DNA of 64,000 bases. It comes from Hyphomicrobiales bacterium (GTDB lineage Bacteria; Pseudomonadota; Alphaproteobacteria; Rhizobiales; Beijerinckiaceae). How positions within the stretch are numbered: position 1 is the stretch's first letter; every line of letters starts with the position of its first letter. The notes below the pieces were generated by a model that ran no database searches, was not told the origin of the DNA, and saw only the letters and a list, made by a program, of their open reading frames with translations. Position numbers and translations under genes: made by a program. This document shows positions 33,261 to 42,545 of the stretch, piece by piece. The stretch covers positions 1-64,000 of the forward strand of contig JAGXAM010000004.1 of the NCBI GenBank assembly GCA_019075905.1, written 5' to 3'.

Positions 33261-34799
33261 ATGGTCGTGCGTATTTCCACGGTGGCATTTCAGGGCATTG
33301 AAGCCCGGCCGGTCGATGTTCAGGTGCAGATTTCCAGCGGTTCTGTGCTTTTTCTGGTGGTGGGGCTCGGTGACAAGGCCGTGGCTGAATCCCGCGAGCG
33401 GGTGCGCTCGGCCCTGGCTGCCTCCGGCTTGGCGTTGCCGGCCCGGCGCATCACCGTCAATCTTGCCCCGGCCGATCTGCCAAAAGAGGGCAGCCATTAT
33501 GATCTGCCGATTGCCCTCGGTGTCATGGCGGCGATTGGCGCCATTCCGGCCGATGCCCTGCGCGATTTCACGGTGCTCGGCGAACTGGCGCTCGATGGTT
33601 CGATCACGCCGGTGGCCGGCGTGCTGCCAGCCGCCGTGGCAGCCAATGCCCGCGGCCACGGCCTGATCTGCCCGGCCGAATGCGGGCCGGAGGCGGCCTG
33701 GGCCTCGGCGGAGCTGGACATTCTCGCGCCACGATCCCTGATCCAGCTTGCCAATCATTTCCACGGCACCCAGGTGATGGCGCGCCCGACCCCGGCGATC
33801 CGCGCCGGTGGTGGCGTCCTGCCGGATCTCGCCGATATCAAGGGCCAGGAAAGCGCCAAGAGGGCGCTGGAAATCGCCGCCGCTGGCGGCCATAACCTGC
33901 TGATGAACGGCCCGCCCGGCGCCGGCAAGAGCATGCTAGCAGCCCGCCTGCCGTCCATTTTGCCGCAGGTCACCGCGCGCGAATTGCTGGAAATCTCGAT
34001 GATCCATTCGGTCGCCGGCGAACTCGCCGGGGGCGAGCTTTCCGGGCGGCGGCCTTTTCGCGCGCCGCACCATTCCGCCTCCATGGCAGCCCTGGTCGGT
34101 GGCGGGGTGCACGCTCGGCCCGGCGAGGTTTCACTCGCCCATCATGGCGTGCTGTTTCTCGATGAATTTCCCGAATTCCAGCCGCAGGTGCTCGATAGCC
34201 TGCGCCAACCGCTCGAAACCGGCGAAGTCTCGATTGCCCGCGCCAATCATCGCATCACCTATCCGGCGCGATTCCAGCTGATCGCGGCGATGAACCCGTG
34301 CCGCTGCGGCCATGCCACCGAGCCGGGCTATACCTGCAAGCGCCAGCCCAACGAGCGCTGCATTGCCCAATATCAGGCCCGGCTGTCAGGGCCCTTGCTC
34401 GACCGGATGGACCTTGCCATCGAGGTTCCGGCGGTCAGCGCCGCCGACCTGATTCTTCCCGCCGCTGCCGAAGGCTCGCGCGAGGTCGGCGCGCGGGTCG
34501 CGGCCGCGCGTGCCCGGCAGATCGAGCGCTATGCCGCCATCGGCCTGCCGCATGTCACGGCCAATGCCGCCGCGCCCCCGCATGTCATCGAGACTGTCGC
34601 CCGCCCCGATGCCGGCGGCGCCAGGCTGGTGCGCGAGGCGGCTGATCGTATGCGCCTGTCAGCGAGGGGATTTCACCGTGTGCTGAAACTGGCCCGCACC
34701 ATTGCCGATCTTGACGGCCGCGATGAGGTAGCGCGCTTGCATCTTGCCGAGGCGTTGTCGTATCGCAGTAGCATTGGCGGCCAAACCATGGCAGCATGA
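33261..34799 (+). CDS. comM: YifB/ComM family Mg-chelatase-like AAA+ ATPase
   Basis: 512 residues. The N-terminal Lon-like fold is followed by a Mg-chelatase subunit ChlI-type AAA+ core with Walker A GPPGAGKS near residue 217, Walker B GVLFLDEFPEF, and a C-terminal Mg_chelatase domain (RLSARGFHRVLKLARTIADLDG). A CRCGH...TCKR...C zinc-like Cys cluster lies in the middle, as in the family. ComM is a hexameric helicase that extends branch migration during natural transformation in Vibrio; the role in alphaproteobacteria is presumed similar. The ATG at 33261 follows a GAGGGG element; the open frame begins 21 codons earlier. Confidence 0.92.
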   Translation: MVVRISTVAFQGIEARPVDVQVQISSGSVLFLVVGLGDKAVAESRERVRSALAASGLALPARRITVNLAPADLPKEGSHYDLPIALGVMAAIGAIPADALRDFTVLGELALDGSITPVAGVLPAAVAANARGHGLICPAECGPEAAWASAELDILAPRSLIQLANHFHGTQVMARPTPAIRAGGGVLPDLADIKGQESAKRALEIAAAGGHNLLMNGPPGAGKSMLAARLPSILPQVTARELLEISMIHSVAGELAGGELSGRRPFRAPHHSASMAALVGGGVHARPGEVSLAHHGVLFLDEFPEFQPQVLDSLRQPLETGEVSIARANHRITYPARFQLIAAMNPCRCGHATEPGYTCKRQPNERCIAQYQARLSGPLLDRMDLAIEVPAVSAADLILPAAAEGSREVGARVAAARARQIERYAAIGLPHVTANAAAPPHVIETVARPDAGGARLVREAADRMRLSARGFHRVLKLARTIADLDGRDEVARLHLAEALSYRSSIGGQTMAA

Positions 34800-34807
34800 A
34801 TCCAGCC

Positions 34808-34825
34808 GTGTCATGCGGCTGTCAA
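34808..34825 (+). promoter_or_regulatory. Candidate Pho box upstream of ugpB
   Basis: The 18-mer gtgtcatgcggctgtcaa fits the PhoB consensus CTGTCAT-N4-CTGTCAT with 12 of 14 conserved positions. It is in the right orientation, in the 68-base gap just before ugpB. In E. coli and rhizobia ugp genes are induced by phosphate starvation through PhoB, so both position and function agree. Confidence 0.6.
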
Positions 34826-34867
34826 AATAACCAGACAACAAGCGACCGTCCAACAGGGAGACCATAG

Positions 34868-36181
34868 ATGTTCAATAGGATGAAGATATTGCTCGCGGGC
34901 GCAGCAATGGCGCTGGTGGCAACGAATGTGCAGGCCGCTCCGATCAAAATTCAATGGTGGCACGCCATGAATGGTGTGCTCGGCACCGATGTTGACAAGC
35001 TGGCGCATGATTTCAACGCCTCGCAGACCAAATATGAAATCGATCCGGTGTTCAAGGGCACCTACCCTCAGATTTTGACCGGGGCAATTGCTGCTTTCCG
35101 GGCGCATCAGCAACCGGCGATCATTCAGGTGTTCGAGGTCGGCACCGCAACCATGATGGCTGCCAAGGGCGCGGTTTACCCGGTCTACCAGCTCATGAAA
35201 GATACCGGCCAGGCTTTCGATCCCAAATCCTATCTGCAGGCTGTCACGAGCTATTATTCGGATGCCAATGGCAACATGCTGTCGATGCCGTTCAATTCCT
35301 CGACGCCCGTCACCTACATCAACAAGACCCTGTTCAAGAAGGCCGGGCTTGATCCCAGCAAGACGCCGACCACCTGGCCGGAAGTCGAGGCCGATGCCAA
35401 GAAGCTGCGTGCAGCGGGTGTTGCCTGCGGTTTCACGACGGCGTGGCCATCATGGGTGCTGGTTGAAAACTTCAACGCAATCCACAACCTGCCGCTCGGC
35501 ACCATGGACAACGGCTTTGGTGGCCTCGGCACGCGGCTTGATTTCAACAACCCGCTCGAATTGCGCATGTGGACCGATCTCGCCAAGTGGGAAAAGACCA
35601 AGATCTACGATTACGGCGGCCGCGCCGATACCGCCTATGCCAAATTTGCCTCCGGCCAATGCGGCATCATGATGGAATCTTCGGCCAGCCGCGCCTCGGT
35701 TCTGGCCTCGAAGATCGATTTCGGCATGGGCCCGCTGCCCTATTGGCCGGATGTGAAGGGTGCGCCCCTGAACTCCATCATTGGTGGCGCGACGCTGTGG
35801 GTGCTGAAAGGCGTGCCGAAAGAGCAATACAAGGGCGTTGCTGCGTTCTTTGCCTATCTCTCGCAGCCCAAGGTTCAGGCCTGGTGGCACCAGAACACCG
35901 GCTATCTGCCGATCACCACCGCCGCCTATGACCTTTCCAAGTCGGAAGGTTATTATGCCAAGAACCCCGGCGCCGATGTGGCGATCAAGCAGATGACCCG
36001 CGGCACGCCGACCGCCAATTCGCGTGGCCTGCGCTTCGGTTCATTCGTGCAGATCCGCGATATTATCGAGGGCAATCTCGAACAGGTGGTGGCAGGCAAG
36101 AAGACCCCCAAGCAGGGTCTCGATGATGCCGTCACGCAAGGCAACGCCTTGCTGGCGCAGTTCCAGTCAGCCAACCAGTAA
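34868..36181 (+). CDS. ugpB: sn-glycerol-3-phosphate ABC transporter, binding protein
   Basis: 437 residues of the ABC extracellular-binding family 1. The signal peptide ends TNVQA, and the mature start is APIKIQWWHAMNG, which is typical of UgpB. Other conserved stretches are FNASQTKYEIDPVFKGTYPQIL, the NSSTPVTYINKTLFKKAGL core and TAWPSWVLVENFNA. It binds G3P or glycerophosphodiesters in the periplasm for the UgpAEC importer encoded downstream. A GGGAG element precedes the ATG by eight bases. A Pho-box candidate lies 43 bases upstream of the ATG, pointing to phosphate control. Confidence 0.95.
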   Translation: MFNRMKILLAGAAMALVATNVQAAPIKIQWWHAMNGVLGTDVDKLAHDFNASQTKYEIDPVFKGTYPQILTGAIAAFRAHQQPAIIQVFEVGTATMMAAKGAVYPVYQLMKDTGQAFDPKSYLQAVTSYYSDANGNMLSMPFNSSTPVTYINKTLFKKAGLDPSKTPTTWPEVEADAKKLRAAGVACGFTTAWPSWVLVENFNAIHNLPLGTMDNGFGGLGTRLDFNNPLELRMWTDLAKWEKTKIYDYGGRADTAYAKFASGQCGIMMESSASRASVLASKIDFGMGPLPYWPDVKGAPLNSIIGGATLWVLKGVPKEQYKGVAAFFAYLSQPKVQAWWHQNTGYLPITTAAYDLSKSEGYYAKNPGADVAIKQMTRGTPTANSRGLRFGSFVQIRDIIEGNLEQVVAGKKTPKQGLDDAVTQGNALLAQFQSANQ

Positions 36182-36196
36182 AGCGCGGCCGGCTTA

Positions 36197-37081
36197 ATGA
36201 TAGCCAAGCGCGTCACGTTCAAGCGCACCGGCTTGCCTCTGGCATTGCTGGCGCCGCAACTGGCGGTCACAGTGGTTTTCTTCCTGTGGCCGACCTTTGT
36301 GGCGCTCAAGCAGTCGCTTTACAGCTCTGATGCTTTTGGCTTGCGCGAGGTGTTTTCGGGCCTGGCTAATTACAGGGCGCTGCTGCTCCACGGCAATTAC
36401 CCTGCCACCCTGGAGCGCAGCGCGTTTTTTGCCGGCAGTGTCACCGCCATCTCACTGGTCCTCGGGCTGGTGCTGGCGGTGATGGCCGACAGTCTCGGGC
36501 GCTCGGGTCGTATCTGGCAGGCCTTGCTGGTCTGGCCCTATGCGCTGGCCCCGGCGGTCGCCGGCGTGCTCTGGGCCTATATGTTCGACCCGGCCATCGG
36601 CCCGATCACCCATGCCCTTGCCTTTATCGGCATCGACTGGAACCATGTGCTCAACAGCGGCCAGGCCATGACCCTGATCGTCATGTCAGCGGCGATGAAG
36701 CAGGTGGCCTATAATTTCCTGTTTTATCTTGCGGCCCTGCAGGCCATTCCGAAATCGCTGATGGAGGCGGCCGCGCTCGATGCGGCGGGGCCTGTGCGGC
36801 GACTGTTTTCATTGATCATCCCGCTGATCGCGCCCACGACCCTGTTTCTTCTGGTCGTCGATCTCACCTATGCGTTTTTCGACACGTTCGGCCTGATCGA
36901 TTCCACCACCTATGGCGGCCCGGGCAATTCCACGACCATCATGGTTTATCAGGTTTACAAGGATGGCTTCATCGACCAGCGTTTCGGCCCGGCCGCGGCC
37001 CAATCGATGATGCTGCTTTTGCTGGTAGGCGCGCTGACCATGGTACAGTTCACGCTTGTCGAGCGACGGATCGATTATTGA
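36197..37081 (+). CDS. ugpA: sn-glycerol-3-phosphate ABC transporter, permease UgpA
   Basis: 294 residues with six membrane helices of the MalF-type. The EAA loop is EAAALDAAGPVRRLFSLIIPLIAPT (residues ~192-216), which docks the ATPase. The order ugpB-A-E-C on one strand and the short spacings show an operon. The stop TGA overlaps the ugpE ATG (TGATG). The LIDSTTYGGPGNSTTIMVYQ stretch is typical of UgpA. Confidence 0.95.
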   Translation: MIAKRVTFKRTGLPLALLAPQLAVTVVFFLWPTFVALKQSLYSSDAFGLREVFSGLANYRALLLHGNYPATLERSAFFAGSVTAISLVLGLVLAVMADSLGRSGRIWQALLVWPYALAPAVAGVLWAYMFDPAIGPITHALAFIGIDWNHVLNSGQAMTLIVMSAAMKQVAYNFLFYLAALQAIPKSLMEAAALDAAGPVRRLFSLIIPLIAPTTLFLLVVDLTYAFFDTFGLIDSTTYGGPGNSTTIMVYQVYKDGFIDQRFGPAAAQSMMLLLLVGALTMVQFTLVERRIDY

Positions 37082-37941
37082 TGGCCAACATCGCCGCCCC
37101 CGCTCTGCGCCGTGCGCTCTCGAATCTACTGCTGGCCGTTGCCGCGGCTGTGCTAATCCTGCCGGTCTGGTTCGCGCTGGTGGCCTCCAGCTATAATGGT
37201 GCCGATTTTCTCGCCGGCCATGTCGGCCTGTGGTTCGGCAAGCATGGCCTTGCCACCTATCAGGCCGTCATCACCGGCCATGGCATCGTCGCCATGGCCC
37301 TGCCCAACATCGGCAGGGCGCTGGTGACCTCAACCATAATGGCCTTGCTGATCACGATCGGCAAAATCGCCATTTCCCTCCCCTCGGCCTTTGCGGTGAC
37401 CTATTTCCGGTTTCCGTTGCGCGGTTTCTGGTTTGCGCTGATCTTCGTCACCCTGCTGCTGCCGATCGAGGTGCGCATCGTCCCGACTTTCCAGGTCGCG
37501 GCCAATTTCCATATGCTCAATTCCTTCACCGGCCTGACCCTGCCGCTGATCGCCAGCGCCACCGCCACCTTCCTGTTTCGCCAGACCTTCCTGTCGATCC
37601 CCGAGGAATTGACCGAGGCGGCGCGCCTCGATGGCGCCTCGCCGATGCGGTTTTTCATCGACATCATCATCCCGATGTCGCGCACCAGCATTGCCGCCCT
37701 CACGGTGATCTTGTTCATCTATGGCTGGAACCAGTATCTCTGGCCGCTGCTGGTCACCACCAAGACGTCCTGGTCCACCATCGTCATGGTCATCGGCCGC
37801 CTGTCGCAAACGGCGGCGGAGGGCGATCCGGTCTGGAATTACACCATGGCAACCGCCTTGCTGGCGCTGGTGCCGCCGGTATTTGTGGTGGTGGCGATGC
37901 AGCGCCTGTTCGTGCGCGGCCTGACCGAAATGGAGAAATGA
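37081..37941 (+). CDS. ugpE: sn-glycerol-3-phosphate ABC transporter, permease UgpE
   Basis: 286 residues with six membrane helices, the partner permease of UgpA. The EAA loop reads [24 protein letters not shown]. The conserved [11 protein letters not shown] segment near the C-terminus is typical of UgpE. The ATG at 37081 overlaps the ugpA stop; a TTG just before it is an artefact of the longest frame. The ugpC start follows two bases after the stop. Confidence 0.95.
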   Translation: MANIAAPALRRALSNLLLAVAAAVLILPVWFALVASSYNGADFLAGHVGLWFGKHGLATYQAVITGHGIVAMALPNIGRALVTSTIMALLITIGKIAISLPSAFAVTYFRFPLRGFWFALIFVTLLLPIEVRIVPTFQVAANFHMLNSFTGLTLPLIASATATFLFRQTFLSIPEELTEAARLDGASPMRFFIDIIIPMSRTSIAALTVILFIYGWNQYLWPLLVTTKTSWSTIVMVIGRLSQTAAEGDPVWNYTMATALLALVPPVFVVVAMQRLFVRGLTEMEK

Positions 37942-37942
37942 G

Positions 37943-39010
37943 TTGGCAGGAATCGAGCTTGGCAATGTCAGCAAGGTCTATCAGGGCAGTGTCACGGCCC
38001 TGAAGCCGACGACGCTCACCATTCCTGAGGGCGGCCTCACGGTGCTGGTGGGCCCGTCCGGTTGTGGCAAGTCGACGCTGCTGCGCATCATCGCCGGCCT
38101 CGAAGAGCCAAGCAGCGGCAGCGTCACCATTGCCGGGCGCGATGTCACGAAGGTCGAACCGGCCGATCGCGACATTGCCATGGTGTTCCAGAATTACGCG
38201 CTTTATCCGCATATGAGCGTTTACGACAACATGGCCTATGGCCTGAAAAACCGCGGCACGTCCGGCGCCGACATCGCGCTCAGGGTCAATGAAGCCGCCA
38301 GGATGCTCGGCATCGAGGCGCTGTTGCAGCGCAAGCCGCGGGCGCTGTCGGGTGGCCAGCGCCAGCGCGTCGCCATGGGCCGCGCCATCGTGCGCCGGCC
38401 CAAGGCGTTTTTGTTCGACGAGCCCTTGTCCAACCTCGATGCCAAATTGCGCGGCGAGATGCGGGTGGAAATCCGCACGCTGCAGCAGCGCCTTGGCGTC
38501 ACCTCGGTCTATGTCACCCATGATCAGCTCGAAGCCATGACCATGGCCGATCATCTGGTGGTGATGCGTGACGGCGTCATCGTCCAGCAAGGCCCGCCCG
38601 GCCGCGTCTATGACGAGCCTGACAATGTGTTTGTCGCCGGCTTTCTCGGCGCGCCGCCGATCAACCTGCTGGCGGGCAGCGTCGGCGAGGATGGCAGGCT
38701 GCACCTCGATTGCGGGCCGCAAGTCGACTTGCCCGCGTTCCCGAAACTGCAACCCGGCCGCAAGGTCACGCTCGGCGTGCGTGCCGAAGCCATCAGCATT
38801 GCCGCGCCCGCCGCCAACCAGCAGGCAACCATCGAGCTGATAGAGGAGCTTGGCCCCAACCGCCTGCTGCACATGCGCTTCGGCACGGCCAAAATCATCT
38901 GCGTGGCGCCGCGCGAACCGGCATTGCGCCCGGGCGAGACCATTCCCATCCAGCTCGATACGGCGGCCCTGAAACTGTTCGATCCCGAAACCGGCAGCGC
39001 CTGCCGCTAG
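37943..39010 (+). CDS. ugpC: sn-glycerol-3-phosphate ABC transporter, ATPase UgpC
   Basis: 355 residues of the MalK/UgpC class. Walker A is GPSGCGKST near residues 36-44, the signature is [14 protein letters not shown], and Walker B is [17 protein letters not shown]-terminal TOBE regulatory domain follows (from about residue 235). The start is TTG with GGAG ten bases before it and no nearby ATG. It completes the importer. No ugpQ phosphodiesterase follows. The next gene is a convergent tetR. Confidence 0.95.
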   Translation: MAGIELGNVSKVYQGSVTALKPTTLTIPEGGLTVLVGPSGCGKSTLLRIIAGLEEPSSGSVTIAGRDVTKVEPADRDIAMVFQNYALYPHMSVYDNMAYGLKNRGTSGADIALRVNEAARMLGIEALLQRKPRALSGGQRQRVAMGRAIVRRPKAFLFDEPLSNLDAKLRGEMRVEIRTLQQRLGVTSVYVTHDQLEAMTMADHLVVMRDGVIVQQGPPGRVYDEPDNVFVAGFLGAPPINLLAGSVGEDGRLHLDCGPQVDLPAFPKLQPGRKVTLGVRAEAISIAAPAANQQATIELIEELGPNRLLHMRFGTAKIICVAPREPALRPGETIPIQLDTAALKLFDPETGSACR

Positions 39011-39035
39011 AGGCCAACCTTCGCCAGCGCTTGCC

Positions 39036-39647
39036 TCAGCCTGCCATGCGGCCGGTCTGCAATCCGCGCAGCAACAGCCGCATGACGCGGTCGCGGCGCA
39101 GTTCGAGCGGGGCGCGGGCCGAAGACGCGTCAAGCCGCACACAGACCGGGTGGATAAACCGGTGCATCGTATCATAAACCAGACCCAGGGCGCGGCGCTG
39201 GTCACCGATGGCGAAAAGCCCGCTCGCCAGCCCCTCGTCGACCACCCGCTGGATTTCAGACTGCACCCGCAGCCGGTGCCGCCGCGTCACGCCGCGCGAC
39301 GCATCAACGCTTTCGGCAAACAGCTGGAACAGCACCGGTTCGCTCTCCAGCCGGTCGCGGTAGGCGCTGTTGAGGGCGCTGATCAGCCGTTCGAGCTTGT
39401 CATAGGCGGGATCGGGACCATCGGCGATCACCCGCAATTCCGCCTCAACCGGCTGCAGCCAGCGCAGCATCAGGGCATCGACCAGCGCCGCCTTGGATTC
39501 AAAGTAGCGGTAGACATTGGCATGCGACATACCGAGTTGCGCGGCGATCTCCACCACGGTCAGCCGCCGCCGGCCATTCTTGCGCAGCTCTTCCATCGCC
39601 GCATCTAGAATGCGCGCCTCGGCTCCGGCCTCGCTGCGCGGCTTCAT
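39036..39647 (-). CDS. TetR family transcriptional regulator
   Basis: 203 residues. The N-terminal DNA-binding domain is clear: RILDAAMEELRKNG, then the helix-turn-helix TVVEIAAQLGMSHANVYRYFESKAALVDA. The C-terminal ligand domain resembles the TetR_C_7 / AefR-like group and gives no ligand. It overlaps the zapE stop by four bases, so it is the last gene of a gst-zapE-tetR unit. It might control that unit or a distant target; the divergent ugp operon ends next to it and is not a likely target. Confidence 0.9.
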   Translation of the reverse strand: MKPRSEAGAEARILDAAMEELRKNGRRRLTVVEIAAQLGMSHANVYRYFESKAALVDALMLRWLQPVEAELRVIADGPDPAYDKLERLISALNSAYRDRLESEPVLFQLFAESVDASRGVTRRHRLRVQSEIQRVVDEGLASGLFAIGDQRRALGLVYDTMHRFIHPVCVRLDASSARAPLELRRDRVMRLLLRGLQTGRMAG

Positions 39648-40852
39648 GTCTCGACCAAACCGGCGCTGCTGCCCGATGCCAGCGAATCGCCGCGTCCATG
39701 CGGTAGCGCCAGATAGTCCAAGCCGCGCATTTCCGCGAGGCGCGACACCGTGCGGGCAAATTCAAACGCCTCGGTGCCGGTGGCGGCACGATAAAGCTCG
39801 CCCGGCTCGGCAGCCGCCGAGGCCGCCAGTTTCACATGCGCATCGTAAAGCGTGTCGATCAACAAAATGAAGCGCCGCGCCGCATTGTGGTTGTCCGCCG
39901 CGAGGCGCGGCACATCATCAATGATCAGGCTGTGAAATTCGCGCGCCAGGGCGAGGTAATCGGTGGGGCCGAGCGGAGCTTCGCACAGGGCCTCAAAGCT
40001 GAAGCGCGCCACCTGGCCGGCGGCCAGCGGCACATGCAGCAGGCGCCCCAGCACCGCAATTTCGCGCGGGCCGGCCGCCATGCCCATGGCAAGATCGGCA
40101 AACAAGCCGTCGAGCAGCTGGCGCGCCGCACCATCGGCCGGGACGATCCAGATATTTTCGGACGCGAGCCTTTGCAGCCGGAAGTCGCGGGCGGCATCGA
40201 GTTCCAGCACATCCATGTGCGCCTCGATCTCGGCGATGAAGGGCAGGAACAGCGCCCGGTTCAGGCCATCGCGGTAAAGCTGGTGCGGTGGCACATTCGA
40301 GGTTGCCACCACCACGACATCACGCTCGAACAGCGCCGTAAACAGGCGGCTCAAAATCATTGCATCGGCAATATCGGTGACGACGAATTCATCAAAGCAC
40401 AAAAGCCGCGTCCCGGCGCTCAAGGCTTCGGCCACCGGCTTGATCGGGTCATCGCCCTTGACCTCGCCACGCAGCCGCGCCTGGCGCCAGACATGGATGC
40501 GCGCGTGCACATCCGCCATGAAGGCGTGAAAATGCACGCGGCGCTTGCGTTTCAGCGGCACCGTCTCGAAAAACAGGTCCATCAGCATGGTCTTGCCACG
40601 CCCGACCGCACCCCAGATATAGACCCCGCGCGGCGCACCGGCACTGACGATGCGCTGGCCGAGAAAGGCCAGAAACGGGCGCGGCGCTATGCGGCGCTCC
40701 TCGCCAAGCTGCGCGGCAAGCTGGTCGAGACGCAGAGCAATCTGGTCCTGCGCCGCATCGGCGGTCATCAGACCTGCCGCCACCCTTGCCCGCAGCGCGC
40801 CTGCAACGCCCGGCGCGCGAACTGGCGCATCAACCACGTTTGGGCGAAGCAC
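39644..40852 (-). CDS. zapE: Cell division protein ZapE (AFG1-like ATPase)
   Basis: 402 residues, the usual length for the P-loop ATPase ZapE/AFG1. Walker A is WGAVGRGKTML at residues 80-90, and Walker B is LCFDEFVVTDIADAM. The family stretch RVHFHAFMADVHARIH follows Walker A. ZapE is associated with Z-ring function under low oxygen in E. coli, and AFG1 with mitochondrial protein turnover. The start region overlaps the end of the gst gene by 23 bases, and the stop overlaps the tetR start. Confidence 0.93.
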   Translation of the reverse strand: MLRPNVVDAPVRAPGVAGALRARVAAGLMTADAAQDQIALRLDQLAAQLGEERRIAPRPFLAFLGQRIVSAGAPRGVYIWGAVGRGKTMLMDLFFETVPLKRKRRVHFHAFMADVHARIHVWRQARLRGEVKGDDPIKPVAEALSAGTRLLCFDEFVVTDIADAMILSRLFTALFERDVVVVATSNVPPHQLYRDGLNRALFLPFIAEIEAHMDVLELDAARDFRLQRLASENIWIVPADGAARQLLDGLFADLAMGMAAGPREIAVLGRLLHVPLAAGQVARFSFEALCEAPLGPTDYLALAREFHSLIIDDVPRLAADNHNAARRFILLIDTLYDAHVKLAASAAAEPGELYRAATGTEAFEFARTVSRLAEMRGLDYLALPHGRGDSLASGSSAGLVET

Positions 40853-41465
40853 GGGTCAGGATATCATAGGGCGCCTGCCATCCTGGCACAGCCTTGAGCC
40901 GGGCAAGCCATTGGCGGATCTCCGGATAGGCCTCCCAGTCGATGCCGTAATCCTCCGGCATGTAGAGATAGGCGCAGAGCGAAAAATCAGCGATGGTGAC
41001 CCGCTCGCCGACCATAAAACTTCGCTTGGCAAGATGCGCCTCGACAATTCCCAGCGCCCCAGTGACGCGCTGGCGCAGGAAGCCGGTGACCGGTGTTTCC
41101 CCGCTCTTGCTGACCGCCACCATGAAGCGCAGGGTTCCGATCAGGCCATTGAGCTTGTGGTTGTCGAACAGCATCCAGCTCAGGATTTCGAGCTTTTCGG
41201 CCTCGTTGGCGCCATCGAACTTGCCGGTGAGATTCGCAAGATAGGCGAGAATCGCCCCCGATTGCGCCAGCTTCCTCTGTCCGTGCACCAGCACCGGCAC
41301 CTCGCCCATTTCATTGATGGTGGCGCGATATTCCGGCGTTCTGGTTTCGCCATTGAAAAAATCGACCGGGCGCTGGGCAAAATCCAGTCCGCAGGCCCTC
41401 AGCATGAAGGCAACGCGGTAGCACGGGCCCGATTCGGCAAAGCCATAAAGTTCAAAATCCGCCAT
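40830..41465 (-). CDS. Glutathione S-transferase family protein
   Basis: 211 residues from the ATG at 41465 (beginning MADFELYGF; the open frame goes 35 codons further without similarity). The N-terminal thioredoxin-like domain has the cis-Pro and glutathione motif EVPVLVHG followed by LAQSGAILAYLA (the Ser-binding QS motif). The C-terminal all-helical domain carries the N-capping ERVTIADFSLCAYLYM. The class resembles beta/theta-type bacterial GST. The substrate is unknown. It is divergent from the MTA phosphorylase gene across 79 bases. Confidence 0.9.
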   Translation of the reverse strand: MADFELYGFAESGPCYRVAFMLRACGLDFAQRPVDFFNGETRTPEYRATINEMGEVPVLVHGQRKLAQSGAILAYLANLTGKFDGANEAEKLEILSWMLFDNHKLNGLIGTLRFMVAVSKSGETPVTGFLRQRVTGALGIVEAHLAKRSFMVGERVTIADFSLCAYLYMPEDYGIDWEAYPEIRQWLARLKAVPGWQAPYDILTRASPKRG

Positions 41466-41544
41466 TAGGAATGCCCCGTTGTTGACTGCGGCGAAGCTTG
41501 TGGCAGAGACGGCGCAAAGGTCAAGTGTTCGGCGGGAGGCACAA

Positions 41545-42426
41545 ATGCCCAAGGCAATCATCGGCATCATTGGCGGCTCGGGGCTTTATCATCTCCCCGG
41601 CCTTGGCAACGCGAGGCGTGAGGTGGTCACCTCACCCTTCGGCGAGCCGTCGGACGCCCTGCATTTTGGCCAGCTCGCGGGGCATGACATCGTCTTTCTG
41701 CCACGGCACGGACGCGGGCATCGCCTGTCGCCCTCCGGCATCAACTACCGCGCCAATATAGATGTGCTGAAACGCGTCGGCGTCACCGACCTGATTTCTG
41801 TCTCCGCCTGCGGTTCGTTTCGCGAACATCTGCCGCCCGGGCATTTCGTGCTGGTTGACCAGTTCATCGACCGCACCTACCGGCGCGAGACCTCGTTTTT
41901 CGGCAATGGCTGCGTCGCCCATGTGTCGATGGCCCATCCGGTCGCCCCGCGCCTCGTCGCCCGTATCGCCGCCGCAGCTGAAGCCCTGGCCATGCCGGTG
42001 CAGCGCGGCGGCACCTATCTGTGCATCGAGGGGCCACAATTCTCGGGCAAGGCCGAATCGCTCGCCTTCAGGGCGCAGGGCTGCGACGTCATTGGCATGA
42101 CCGCCATGCCCGAGGCCAAACTCGCCCGCGAGGCAGAAATTTCCTACGCCACCATCGCCATGGTGACCGATTACGATTGCTGGCACGAGGACCACGACCA
42201 TGTTGATGTTGCCGCAGTCATTCGCGTCGTCGAGGACAATGCCGCGCGGGTTGCCGCCCTTCTCGCGCGGGTCATTGCCGATCATCCTCGCACGCACGAG
42301 CCCTGTCCTGTCGGCTCGGACCGGGCGCTCGACGGCGCGATTATGACCGCACCGGACGCGCGCGATCCCCTTTTGCTTCAACGCCTTGACGCCATTCTGG
42401 CGCGGCTGGGCGGCAATTTCGTTTAG
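41545..42426 (+). CDS. mtnP: S-methyl-5'-thioadenosine phosphorylase
   Basis: 293 residues of the trimeric purine nucleoside phosphorylase/MTAP family, which splits methylthioadenosine to adenine and methylthioribose-1-phosphate. Conserved stretches are IGIIGGSGLY (phosphate site), FLPRHGRGHRLSPSGINYRANI, CIEGPQFSGKAES and IGMTAMPEAKLAREAEI. The ATG at 41545 follows GGGAGG. Other methionine-salvage genes (mtnA, mtnB, mtnD) are not nearby. Confidence 0.93.
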   Translation: MPKAIIGIIGGSGLYHLPGLGNARREVVTSPFGEPSDALHFGQLAGHDIVFLPRHGRGHRLSPSGINYRANIDVLKRVGVTDLISVSACGSFREHLPPGHFVLVDQFIDRTYRRETSFFGNGCVAHVSMAHPVAPRLVARIAAAAEALAMPVQRGGTYLCIEGPQFSGKAESLAFRAQGCDVIGMTAMPEAKLAREAEISYATIAMVTDYDCWHEDHDHVDVAAVIRVVEDNAARVAALLARVIADHPRTHEPCPVGSDRALDGAIMTAPDARDPLLLQRLDAILARLGGNFV

Positions 42427-42545
42427 AGCAAAACTGTCGCAGGACGGGTGCTTTCCGATTATGGCATAATCATGTATAAGCGCTGCCCAGTTGCTGGGGC
42501 GAGCTGCGTTTGCGGTGGCGCCGTGGCTGTACAGAGTCACCCTTG

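Noticed and set aside
37790-39205. 471-codon minus-strand ORF opposite ugpC
   Set aside because: Shadow frame of a well-conserved ABC ATPase.
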